Source: Cerasicoccus arenae (GTDB taxonomy: Bacteria; Verrucomicrobiota; Verrucomicrobiia; Opitutales; Cerasicoccaceae). From it: 64,000 nt of DNA. The stretch covers positions 1 to 64,000 of the forward strand of contig NZ_BMXG01000006.1 in NCBI RefSeq assembly GCF_014651635.1, written 5' to 3'. Under the pieces are notes generated by a model. The model was given only the letters and a program-made list of their open reading frames with translations, searched no databases and was not told the origin of the DNA. How positions within the stretch are numbered: the first letter of the stretch is position 1; each line of letters starts with the position of its first letter. A program made the translations under genes and the position numbers. Positions 56,463-64,000 of this stretch are shown one piece after another.

Positions 56463-57515
56463 ATGCAGGCGGGATCACTACCTCTGACTCTGGCCACCGG
56501 ATGGAAAAATGCCCCTCCGCGAGCCATTGGCCGACGCCTTATCTGGAAGGATCAGGGCCACTGGCGCATCTCAGATACCGATTTTGCCCAGCCAGTGGAT
56601 TTGGGGCAGGCCTGCCCGGTTGATTGCCCACCGGCCTTCGACGCGGCCCGCGGCTACATCTACCGCTATCACTGCGCTCAATGGGGCGAGCAGCGGGACG
56701 CCAGCGAGTTCCGACAGATCGAACCTGATGGCCAAGGCGACGAACGCATCTTCGCCTTAGGGAATAATAAATGGGCGCTTTGGCTGTGTGCTTATCTGCC
56801 TGCAATGGACAAGCTTGCGGCTCTGGTCGCCACCGAAATGCCCTCGCGGGCTGATGGCACGGTGGTGATCCAGCACCAACTAGGAATGTTTGATCTGGCT
56901 CGGCGGCGGTCATTGCTCGTTAATTTGCCCCGCGATTGCTTTTTCCCACTGGATATTGCGTCTGCGCCTGAGCGTTTGCTTTTCCACGGGGGGGAGGGGT
57001 TCCAGGTGGTGGATTTTGCCGGTCGCCGAGTTTGGCGACTTGGCCCAAAGGGGCTCCCCGAGGGGCGTGGCGGCGCATTTCACCCTCATAATGCCGACCA
57101 AATCGCCCTTGGGGGCGGGGGGGTGGTTCTGATCGACCGCTCAGGAAAATTCAGCACGGTGCGGGAACGCGGGCTGAATCCGGTTTGGGCTCCGGATGGC
57201 GAGTCGCTGTATTTTGCTGAAAGCAGCAGTGATCTCTGGTGTCGGGCACCAAATGGAGACTGCGAGCGCCTGCTATCCGTTGCGGGCAATCGCTACTCAG
57301 AAGTGAATCGCGCTCGTCCGGCTCGGTTTACGGCTGACGGGCGTTACTTGGCGATTCCGCTCACGCGGCGTATTCGCCGTCAACCGCTGGAGGGCGCATT
57401 GGGCGGCGACAACGCCCCGGCTTGGGCCGAGTGGCAGGCCATCTGCATCCTTGATCTGGCGGAAAAAGAGGTTTGGCAAACCTCTGGCGGCGGTCCAATT
57501 TGCTGGGCCGAGTGA
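56463..57515 (+). CDS. beta-propeller-like protein of unknown function
   Basis: The protein has 350 residues from the ATG at 56463; a TTG frame from 56358 would add 35 residues through GC-rich DNA. Repeated beta segments end in patterns such as GFQVVDFAGRRVWRLG, GGVVLIDRSGKFSTV and NPVWAPDGESLYFAE, like WD40/TolB-type propellers. No signal peptide is obvious. G runs of seven lie near 56990 and 57120. Function and partner are unknown. Confidence 0.65.
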   Translation: MQAGSLPLTLATGWKNAPPRAIGRRLIWKDQGHWRISDTDFAQPVDLGQACPVDCPPAFDAARGYIYRYHCAQWGEQRDASEFRQIEPDGQGDERIFALGNNKWALWLCAYLPAMDKLAALVATEMPSRADGTVVIQHQLGMFDLARRRSLLVNLPRDCFFPLDIASAPERLLFHGGEGFQVVDFAGRRVWRLGPKGLPEGRGGAFHPHNADQIALGGGGVVLIDRSGKFSTVRERGLNPVWAPDGESLYFAESSSDLWCRAPNGDCERLLSVAGNRYSEVNRARPARFTADGRYLAIPLTRRIRRQPLEGALGGDNAPAWAEWQAICILDLAEKEVWQTSGGGPICWAE

Positions 57516-57741
57516 TCTTTTTCGGAATAATCCGCAGTTTGCGTAGCTCTTTACCCAGCCAAGTGATATTATTGCGTGATGATCCGTTTCGGGATGTTCA
57601 CAAAATTATACTTGTTATAAGTAGTTAAAAATCTATGATTGTTCTCGATGATGTTCAAATTTTTATTGATCTATTAATTTTCTGAACACATCATCCTTGC
57701 AATTTCCACCAATTAGACTTCCTAAATCTAAATCATTTGCC

Positions 57742-58662
57742 ATGAAATTAATTACCTCCCTATCGCTGCTAGCGGGCATCGCGACGATCGCTCCGGCACT
57801 TGCAGCTGAAACAACTGAAGTCGCAACCATTCCAGTAGGCGTGGTGAAAATGGTTATCCCCGGTGGGAATACGTTGGTGTCCCCTGTTTTTGTCAACGCA
57901 GACAGTTTTCAGGGTGTTTCAACATCGATTGTTGATTCGACGGATACGTCGACAATTACATTTGCTAGCGATATCTTCACTACAGGAGAATTTAACGAAG
58001 GGGAATACCCAAAGTTTTACGTTGAGGTTGCTTCAGGGGAAGCTGAAGGGTTTGCTTTTGATATTATTTCAAACGACACCGATTCGGTTGTCGTTGCGGC
58101 ACGTTTGGTTGCAGATTTTGACCTAACCCAAGCAGAGAGCTTTAAAATCAGAAAGCACATCAGTGTTGGGCAGTTTTTTGAGGGAGCCGCACTCGCACGT
58201 CGTGATTCTGTCAAGTTCTTCAATGCGGATGGTACTTCAGATCGCTTGGAGTTCGATGGAACCCAGTTTGAAGAGGGGACTGAGCGCCCGATTTATCCAG
58301 GGACTGGATTTCTTTCAACGCTGCGAGGTGAAGTTGATATCGTCACATCGGGCACCGTTAAGGTCACTAATACGGTTGTGCCAGTGTACAGCAACCCGGG
58401 TGCCATTAACTTAGTAAGCACAGCTAGCCCTGTCGATGTGTTCATTGAAGGGCTTGGGCTTGCCGGTAACTTGGCTCGCCGTGATAAAATTCGTTTTCTT
58501 GCCGCTGGTACGCTTGATGTATTGGCGATTTATGAAGTTCAAAGTGATGGGAGCCTTGAGCTTCAAGAAGGTAGTCTAGATGATGTGCCAGCTGGAGAGC
58601 CATTTGTGGTCGCAGTTCGTGGATCTGCAAATATAACATTGCCTAAGGCTTACGTGCAGTAA
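57742..58662 (+). CDS. TIGR02597-type secreted protein
   Basis: The protein has 306 residues from the ATG at 57742, starting with a signal peptide (MKLITSLSLLAGIATIA, then PALAAE). The body is beta-rich and begins VATIPVGVVKMVIPGGNTLV, with SKFYVE-like strands and FFEGAALARRDSVKFFN later. This resembles a family described from Verrucomicrobia (TIGR02597) with unknown function. There is no C-terminal sorting motif. It is 47 bases upstream of the PEP-CTERM gene in the same direction. Confidence 0.75.
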   Translation: MKLITSLSLLAGIATIAPALAAETTEVATIPVGVVKMVIPGGNTLVSPVFVNADSFQGVSTSIVDSTDTSTITFASDIFTTGEFNEGEYPKFYVEVASGEAEGFAFDIISNDTDSVVVAARLVADFDLTQAESFKIRKHISVGQFFEGAALARRDSVKFFNADGTSDRLEFDGTQFEEGTERPIYPGTGFLSTLRGEVDIVTSGTVKVTNTVVPVYSNPGAINLVSTASPVDVFIEGLGLAGNLARRDKIRFLAAGTLDVLAIYEVQSDGSLELQEGSLDDVPAGEPFVVAVRGSANITLPKAYVQ

Positions 58663-58709
58663 TATATAAAATTCTTTACTTCTGAAATCTAAATAACACT
58701 CTACTTTCC

Positions 58710-59309
58710 ATGAAACTATTTCGCACCTTGGCCTGCAGTTTACTGCTTCCAGTCGCCGCAATTGCCGCAATTGACGTTAATATATACGTTTCAGTACCTG
58801 ACGGGTTGTATTTTGAGTCTGATGGCGCTACTCGCGTAGATGATTCGTATACTCTAGATTGGGGCGTATTGAGTATCTCATTTGCAGATTTCACGAATTT
58901 AACTCCACAAGAGCAGATTGCTTATCTCGCGGACATAGACACCAATTTTACGTCCCTTGGATCTTTTCAATTTAACTCAGATGGTACTCTGGAGCAGGAG
59001 CCGGCTTATCGTGGTGATGTTCCTGTAGGAACTAGCCCTGGAGATCAACTTTACACTCTTGTGAAGAATGCTCTTGGAACTCAGTTAGGCTTATTTACAG
59101 CTACTGGAACTGCTTTTTGGACAATGCCAGCTTCGCCAGGCGAAGCTAATTTATTTCTTGAGGCAGGTACTCCTACCGCACTGATTGGTTCAACAAGTGG
59201 CGTAAATGGTATTTTGGCTGATCAAGTTCCTGAGCCTTCGACCTATGCTTTCCTGGCTGGTGTGATGACTCTGGGTCTGGTGGCTTATCGCCGTCGCCAG
59301 AAGATCTAA
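58710..59309 (+). CDS. PEP-CTERM sorting-domain protein
   Basis: The protein has 199 residues. A signal peptide (MKLFRTLACSLLLPVAAIAA) is followed by a beta-rich domain. The C-terminus reads VPEPSTYAFLAGVMTLG then LVAYRRRQKI: a PEP motif, a hydrophobic helix and a basic tail. This is the exosortase recognition signal, and the enzyme is encoded at 25278-26258. The mature surface function is unknown. A strong terminator follows. Confidence 0.88.
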   Translation: MKLFRTLACSLLLPVAAIAAIDVNIYVSVPDGLYFESDGATRVDDSYTLDWGVLSISFADFTNLTPQEQIAYLADIDTNFTSLGSFQFNSDGTLEQEPAYRGDVPVGTSPGDQLYTLVKNALGTQLGLFTATGTAFWTMPASPGEANLFLEAGTPTALIGSTSGVNGILADQVPEPSTYAFLAGVMTLGLVAYRRRQKI

Positions 59310-59333
59310 GCGACTAGATCAACGAATTTTTCT

Positions 59334-59366
59334 AATCCCCCTGTGTTATGCAGGGGGATTTTTATT
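59334..59366 (+). terminator. rho-independent terminator of PEP-CTERM gene
   Basis: The perfect 10-bp stem AATCCCCCTG/CAGGGGGATT has loop TGTTATG and is followed by TTTATT. It separates the PEP-CTERM gene from the secretion operon. Confidence 0.88.
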
Positions 59367-59447
59367 GTCCAAAGTGGGCGAGCCATCTAGTTAAGTTATA
59401 TTAATGATTGTCGGAACATTCTGACCGCTTCCCTCTCTTAACATATC

Positions 59448-59903
59448 ATGAACACGACGCATTACCCTATGAATCGCCGCACGCGTGGACGTGCAGCTGG
59501 TTTTACGCTTTTAGAAATTATTATCGTTGTTGGCCTGATCGCTGCGCTCTCGGGCGCGTTGATCGTTGGTTTACAAGGCACGGGTAACGCTGGGCAAAAG
59601 CAGATTGAAAAGCAGTTTGTGACCACAGGCGTAAAAGCTCCTTTGATGGCATACCGGCTGAATATCGGCGATTATCCCAGCTCAGATCAAGGCTTAGGTG
59701 CGCTGATCATTGCTCCATCGGGCGTTGGTAGTAAGTGGTCGGGGCCTTATCTGGACAGTGCTGCGGTCGATTCATGGGGGCAGCCCTACAACTATCGTTA
59801 TCCTGGCACGAACAATAAGACCTTCCCTGATATTTGGTCAAACGGTCCGGATCGCCAGAATAATGAGGGTGGGGGAGACGACGTTAATAATTGGGATCAC
59901 TAA
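59448..59903 (+). CDS. gspG: type II secretion major pseudopilin GspG
   Basis: The protein has 151 residues. A short charged leader ends in AAG, with prepilin cleavage before FTLLEIIIVVGLIAALSGAL and the conserved Glu at +5. The C-terminus DIWSNGPDRQNNEGGGDDV is the GspG calcium-site region. An inner Met at 59469 could also start it. It is the main subunit of the pseudopilus that pushes folded proteins out of the periplasm. It heads the series gspG-H-I-J-K-L. Confidence 0.92.
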   Translation: MNTTHYPMNRRTRGRAAGFTLLEIIIVVGLIAALSGALIVGLQGTGNAGQKQIEKQFVTTGVKAPLMAYRLNIGDYPSSDQGLGALIIAPSGVGSKWSGPYLDSAAVDSWGQPYNYRYPGTNNKTFPDIWSNGPDRQNNEGGGDDVNNWDH

Positions 59904-59931
59904 GACAGGCGTTCACTAGTCGCTGAATTCC

Positions 59932-60558
59932 ATGAACCGGCGAACGCTCCAGCTTCATCGTGCGGACTTACGCGGATTCACCTTGATGGAGGTGGTCATG
60001 GTGCTTGGGATGATTGCGCTGCTCGCAGGCATCGTCACATCACTGAGTTTGGAGTCGTTGATTGGTAACAATGGAAGCAAGCCCGCTTACGAGGTATTCC
60101 GCGAGGCTGCGCATGAAGGGCGGATTCAGGCAATTAACCGGGCGGAGATCATTTACATGACCTTCAATCCAGAGACGCAGACGTTTCTTCTTTCGGCCAA
60201 AGGCGCGGTGAGCGAGGAGGAGATCGATGGAGAGCCTATCGTGAATCGCTACGGCTATTTTGAGGACGACCCAGAAGAGGAGGCACCGGTGAAGGATGTC
60301 GCTCGGACAGATTTCCCGATTTTTGAAGATGAGCTTGAGGTCGAATTCCGCGGAGTGCAGGCCGAAACAGATGGACCGTCCGCATTTTCCAACGAATTTA
60401 CGCAAGACCCGCTGCCTCATCTGATTTTTCATCCTAGCGGTGTGTGTAGCCCAGCGATCGTCGTTATGCGGTATCAAAATGGTGACGAGCTGACGCTGAC
60501 GATGGATGCATTTTCTAATGGACCGCAACTTTCTCGCCAAGAGAGGGTTAGCTTTTGA
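59932..60558 (+). CDS. gspH: type II secretion minor pseudopilin GspH-like
   Basis: The protein has 208 residues. The prepilin signal is RGFTLMEVVMVLGMIALLAG at residues 14-33 with Glu at +5. The C-terminal globular part is acidic (DDPEEEAP). The assignment to GspH rests on position between gspG and gspI and on size. It is 28 bases after gspG. Confidence 0.8.
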   Translation: MNRRTLQLHRADLRGFTLMEVVMVLGMIALLAGIVTSLSLESLIGNNGSKPAYEVFREAAHEGRIQAINRAEIIYMTFNPETQTFLLSAKGAVSEEEIDGEPIVNRYGYFEDDPEEEAPVKDVARTDFPIFEDELEVEFRGVQAETDGPSAFSNEFTQDPLPHLIFHPSGVCSPAIVVMRYQNGDELTLTMDAFSNGPQLSRQERVSF

Positions 60559-60614
60559 TTACATTAACCGGAAACAAGCTTTCAGATCCGCAGTCATAGA
60601 GGCGGACACACTAC

Positions 60615-61085
60615 ATGGAATCCAGCCGTCAGAGCCTCCGCACGGGCTTTACCTTAGTTGAGGTATTGCTGGCCTTGGGGCTGTTCGCTTTGGCTTCGGC
60701 GATGCTCGTCCAATCCGCCACGAACGCGATACGTGCTTACGAAGCGGTTCAGTCGAATTCCAATCAGGAGCAGATGTATCGCTTCATGCTGCGTTCGATC
60801 ATTGCGATTGAGGATCGCGAAGAGGTGGAAGACGGCGGTGATTGGGAATTGCCTGATGAGTCTGCCGCTAGCTGGGAAGCCGAGATTGAAGAGACGGAAA
60901 TGCTGGATCTGTTTCGAGTAACGATTCAAATCGAAATCGAGAGCAATTCATCGCAATCGTCGTCAGACGAGCCGCGCTCTTTCGAGGTTTATTTGTACCG
61001 GCCGGATTGGTCAGAAGCAGGCGAGCGCGAGCAATTGCTCAATGAGCGGCGTGATGCTTGGGAGGACCGTAATTTTGGCTTCTAA
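60615..61085 (+). CDS. gspI: type II secretion minor pseudopilin GspI-like
   Basis: The protein has 156 residues. TGFTLVEVLLALGLFALASA is the prepilin signal with Glu at +5. The body is acidic. Its order after gspH supports GspI. The end overlaps gspJ by 11 bases if gspJ starts at the TTG at 61075. Confidence 0.8.
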   Translation: MESSRQSLRTGFTLVEVLLALGLFALASAMLVQSATNAIRAYEAVQSNSNQEQMYRFMLRSIIAIEDREEVEDGGDWELPDESAASWEAEIEETEMLDLFRVTIQIEIESNSSQSSSDEPRSFEVYLYRPDWSEAGEREQLLNERRDAWEDRNFGF

Positions 61086-61749
61086 TCTCCGCACCCACAG
61101 GCGTGGTTTCACGTTGATCGAAATGATGCTGGTCGTTGGCTTGTCGGGCTTAATTTTGACCGCTGCGGCTTCGTTGACTTTTGGGCTAATGCAGCTCAAG
61201 ACTGCGGCAGAGGCGGCACCTCAGGAGTCCGAGCACATCGCGAATATCCGCCGCTTTCTGGAATTTGCATTTTCTGAAGCAGAGGCGATTCAAAATGTGG
61301 GCGAGACTGGCTCAGCACCGGAGACCCCAGTTGCCTGGTGTAACCTGCCGGGCAGCAGTGATCTCAATGAATTTGCCCTAGCTTTCCGTCTTCCGGGCGA
61401 TATCCCGCTGTTCATGGACGACCAGCTTTATCTGCCAGCGGTGGATTGCTATTTGCGCTTTTTGCCGGATGAAGGGCTTTACCTGTTTTGGCAAACGGAC
61501 GCCATGGCCGATGAGGACATTGACGACCTTCGCCGTACCCGGCTTTCCCCGCTCGTGGATAAAATTGAATACCTCTGGTACGATCCGGAAGACGAGCGGT
61601 GGGACATTTCCGAGGAAATGGAGGAGAATGACGAAGGGGCCAACGTTACTCCGGATTTCATCCGCCTGACTTTTCAGGGCGATAAGGACAATCCACCCAC
61701 GGCGCTCTTGCTCTTGCCTCCGTCCGATGACGCAACGCCACGACTATGA
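61075..61749 (+). CDS. gspJ: type II secretion minor pseudopilin GspJ-like
   Basis: The protein has 224 residues from the TTG at 61075. That start is chosen because GGAGG at 61061-61065 lies nine bases before it and gives the usual short leader. An ATG at 61042 would give 11 more residues. The signal RRGFTLIEMMLVVGLSGLIL has Glu at +5. It ends overlapping the gspK start (ATGA). Confidence 0.8.
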   Translation: MASNLRTHRRGFTLIEMMLVVGLSGLILTAAASLTFGLMQLKTAAEAAPQESEHIANIRRFLEFAFSEAEAIQNVGETGSAPETPVAWCNLPGSSDLNEFALAFRLPGDIPLFMDDQLYLPAVDCYLRFLPDEGLYLFWQTDAMADEDIDDLRRTRLSPLVDKIEYLWYDPEDERWDISEEMEENDEGANVTPDFIRLTFQGDKDNPPTALLLLPPSDDATPRL

Positions 61750-62924
61750 ATACACATCGCACCGCATTTTACCAAGACCGTCAGGCGCGCCAAGGCGGGT
61801 TCGTCCTGCTGCTGGTGCTAGTGTTTCTGTTCCTGACGTCGGTTGTTGTTGTGTCGCTGTTGGAAAGCATGACGCGCAATATTCGCTCTGCCGCAACCGC
61901 GTCCGCCCGAGACGATCTACGCTTGGTCGCCTTTTCGGCGATGGAAGTCACGCTTGCCACGTTGGCAGAGATCAAGGAGCTAGACGAAGGACTTTACAGC
62001 CCCAGTCAGGACTGGGGCAATCCAATTGGTTACGCGCCAGTTACTTGGCCAGCTGGATTGGATGTCAGCGTGACGGTGACCGATGAGACCGGCAAGCTGC
62101 CTCTAGACCCGCCCGATCGTGACACCCTGCACCAGCTATTGGACCAGCTCGGGGTCGAATTTATGCAGGCCGAAGAACTGATTGACGCCTATCTGGACTG
62201 GGTTGATCAGGACGACCTGGAACGGCTCAATGGTGCCGAGGTCGATTATTACGAACGACTTGAGCCGCCGCGCACGCCACCAAACGCCAAGATCACGTCT
62301 TTTGAAGACTTTCGCTACATCAAGGGCTTTGACGAGGTGTTTTTGGACGAAAACGGCTCACCGAACGCTTTGTTTAAGCAATTCAAGGAATCAACGTCAC
62401 TCCGGCACGGGCATCCAGTTAACATCAACACGGCTTCGGGTGCGATTGTTGGGATGCTCAAGGAGAATAGCGGGCTCAACGATCATGCCTTGTCGGACCT
62501 TAAATACGGCCTCGACCGGACGCCAGGCACCGACGATGACGGGATGATCCGCTCCAGTGATGATCTAAGCTCCGTCGGCCTCGGCTCAAACGATGGCTTT
62601 GGCTACGAGTCGCATGTCTACCAGATCACAATCCGTGTCGAGCAGGGAGAAAAACAATTTCAGCTCACGGCCCTCGTCGATGACGGCAGTTCCGGGACGG
62701 AGAACGACGGAACTAACCAAGAGAGCGAAAATGGAGAAGGGGGGGGGGGTAATGGAGGTGATATTCCTAGTGGCGAAGTTGGCGGTGGTGGCAAGCCCAG
62801 TACCGGAGACAGCAATTCTAATGAAGATGCGTCGAAAAGCTCATCGACTGAGACCAAAGTCATTTATACCAACGGAGAATGGAGAATTCTCAAGCTGACC
62901 GAGAATGGCCCCGAAGACGGTTGA
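61746..62924 (+). CDS. gspK: type II secretion pseudopilin-like GspK
   Basis: The protein has 392 residues. The prepilin-like start QGGFVLLLVLVFLFLTSVV lacks the +5 Glu, as is normal for GspK. A large helical domain has LIDAYLDWVDQDDLERLNGA, as in the GspK helix-hairpin-helix part. The tail is Gly/Asn/Ser-rich and holds an 11-base G run (62739-62749) encoding Gly4. GspK caps the pseudopilus. Confidence 0.85.
   Translation: MNTHRTAFYQDRQARQGGFVLLLVLVFLFLTSVVVVSLLESMTRNIRSAATASARDDLRLVAFSAMEVTLATLAEIKELDEGLYSPSQDWGNPIGYAPVTWPAGLDVSVTVTDETGKLPLDPPDRDTLHQLLDQLGVEFMQAEELIDAYLDWVDQDDLERLNGAEVDYYERLEPPRTPPNAKITSFEDFRYIKGFDEVFLDENGSPNALFKQFKESTSLRHGHPVNINTASGAIVGMLKENSGLNDHALSDLKYGLDRTPGTDDDGMIRSSDDLSSVGLGSNDGFGYESHVYQITIRVEQGEKQFQLTALVDDGSSGTENDGTNQESENGEGGGGNGGDIPSGEVGGGGKPSTGDSNSNEDASKSSSTETKVIYTNGEWRILKLTENGPEDG
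62739..62749. repeat. poly-G tract (11) inside gspK
   Basis: Eleven consecutive G on the coding strand encode Gly-Gly-Gly-Gly in the low-complexity tail (ENGEGGGGNGG). The frame is intact. Confidence 0.9.
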
Positions 62925-62963
62925 TTTATTTCCGCACACTCTTGATACTCCGCAACTTTCCCG

Positions 62964-64000
62964 ATGTTGAAACTTCCCGATAACCTCATCCGCGTAGCCG
63001 AAGCACGAGCACCAGAAGTGCCGCTGGTTCCTGGTGGGTATTTTTTCAGTCGGTTGATCCAGCTCCCACCAGAGGTGACGCATGAGGAGTTTTCAGGCCT
63101 TGCTGAGCTAACACTGGAGGAGTGTGCCCCTTTTCCGCTGGATCAGTTAGCCTGGGGCTTCATGGCAGACGACGTTCGCCGTGAGCTTTGGGTGTATGCT
63201 GCCTGCCGCCCCCGTATTGGTGCTGGGGCAATGGATTCCTGGGATGACGCCGAGCATGTTTTCCCTGCTTTTTTGCCGTTAGTTTTGGCCTTTCCCAAGC
63301 CGCCGAAGCACCTTGTGTGGAAATCCGAGCAGGAAATCATGCTGCTGGAGTTTGCCGATGGCGCACGATTCCCATCCCGCATTCGTCATCGCAAATTGAC
63401 CGAGCGTGATGCCGATACTGAGGGGGAGGGCGATTTGGATCCTGCGGGCGAGGTCGCAGAGTACCTTCGTAATCAAGGGCTTAGTAAGGATACAACGCCC
63501 GTTTACACACTTTCAGAAACGCTGGTGGGGGATGATCGACAGGTGTCGTTCATCATCCGTCGTGATCAGGAAGACGCCAAGCCTGAGCCGCCAGTCGTTC
63601 TGGCTGACGCCGAGGCAAGCTGGTGGGCCGACCTGCGCTCCCCGGATTTTATTGCGTCGGAGCAGCGTTCCCGCCGTTGGCAGAACCATCTTTGGGCCTC
63701 GTTGCAATGGGCAACTTGGGCGACGGTGGCGCTGATACTCCTAGTGCTGTTTAATATCGTTGGTAGTATGCTGATAAAGCGGCGCGAGGCTTTAATTATC
63801 GCCCAAGCACCTTCAGTGGTTGCGGTGGAACAGAACAGTGAATTCCTCAATGACTTGCGGCAATTCTCCGAACGCCCCTTGCGACCCTATGAGGTATTGG
63901 GCATCACCAACGAAAATCGCCCTATTCAGAAAATCTGGTACAGTGCGGCGGAAGTAGACACCACCGATGGGGTGACGATTCAAGGCTTCGCCAACAGTGT
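62964..64000 (+). CDS. gspL: GspL-like type II secretion platform protein, partial at window edge
   Basis: The open frame runs from the ATG at 62964 past the end of the window, giving 345 residues. Its position after gspK, a cytoplasmic N-terminal domain of about 250 residues, and one membrane helix (ATVALILLVLFNIVGSMLI) near residues 252-270 fit GspL, which links the platform to the GspE ATPase. Sequence-level similarity to GspL is weak to the eye, so the name rests mainly on order and topology. Confidence 0.65.
   Translation, partial: MLKLPDNLIRVAEARAPEVPLVPGGYFFSRLIQLPPEVTHEEFSGLAELTLEECAPFPLDQLAWGFMADDVRRELWVYAACRPRIGAGAMDSWDDAEHVFPAFLPLVLAFPKPPKHLVWKSEQEIMLLEFADGARFPSRIRHRKLTERDADTEGEGDLDPAGEVAEYLRNQGLSKDTTPVYTLSETLVGDDRQVSFIIRRDQEDAKPEPPVVLADAEASWWADLRSPDFIASEQRSRRWQNHLWASLQWATWATVALILLVLFNIVGSMLIKRREALIIAQAPSVVAVEQNSEFLNDLRQFSERPLRPYEVLGITNENRPIQKIWYSAAEVDTTDGVTIQGFANS

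Noticed and set aside
57633-57683. 17-codon open frame starting MIVLDDVQIF
   Set aside because: Too short, AT-rich, and without a ribosome binding site.

Overview
The window looks like chromosomal DNA of a Verrucomicrobiota bacterium, most likely class Opitutia (Puniceicoccales/Opitutales-like). The evidence is an exosortase plus a PEP-CTERM protein, a TIGR02597-type secreted protein, a DUF2851 protein, a MoxR/DUF58/BatA/DUF4175 operon, AsmA-like and choice-of-anchor-I envelope proteins, and few clear Shine-Dalgarno sites. This is inference from gene content; no 16S gene is present. There is no prophage, CRISPR array, rRNA operon or recognisable transposase. The only RNA gene found is tRNA-Asp.

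Layout. 1-8.6 kb: a partial D,D-carboxypeptidase, a small membrane protein, an ABC-F ATPase, an ABC exporter, a secreted beta-propeller protein and a radical SAM/SPASM maturase that overlaps the end of a large AsmA-like gene (8.6-11.8 kb). 11.9-21.1 kb: DUF2851 protein, MscS channel, SulP anion transporter, class I fumarase, PfkB kinase, and an ExbB-ExbD-acyltransferase set. 21.1-28.9 kb: a histone-tail/starch-binding-like fusion, an orphan GspE N-terminal domain, tRNA-Asp, a VWA protein, aminopeptidase P, an exosortase, a pyruvate decarboxylase and a Bax-inhibitor-like protein. 28.9-38.3 kb: cupin, ion transporter, then the MoxR-DUF58-BatA/VWA-DUF4175 operon. A GxxExxY gene bounded by inverted repeats is inserted into that operon. 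38.4-42.8 kb: orphan CheB, zinc-ribbon protein, CPBP protein, TPR protein. 43.0-47.5 kb: an exopolysaccharide export set (beta-barrel, Wza-like, Wzc-like). 47.5-54.8 kb: tsaC/sua5, rpsR, GT39 transferase, arnB, yhbY, alaS. 54.9-57.5 kb: small accessory genes. 57.7-64 kb: two secreted proteins, then type II secretion genes gspG-H-I-J-K-L, with gspL running off the end.

Functional themes. Much of the window concerns the cell envelope: export of exopolysaccharide, type II secretion, PEP-CTERM sorting, lipid A modification, AsmA-like lipid-transport-type proteins and ExbB/D energisation. Housekeeping genes (alaS, rpsR, tsaC, tRNA-Asp, fumarase) are interspersed. A bona fide thiamine-dependent pyruvate decarboxylase is uncommon in bacteria.

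The most interesting unexplained structures are: (i) the GxxExxY gene framed by 21-bp inverted repeats inside a conserved operon; (ii) a 68-bp non-coding element present twice (about 40.3 kb and 56.1 kb) that keeps two hairpins; (iii) four G-tracts of 10-11 bases inside coding regions; and (iv) the fusion of a lysine/alanine-rich histone-H1-like tail to a starch-binding-like domain.
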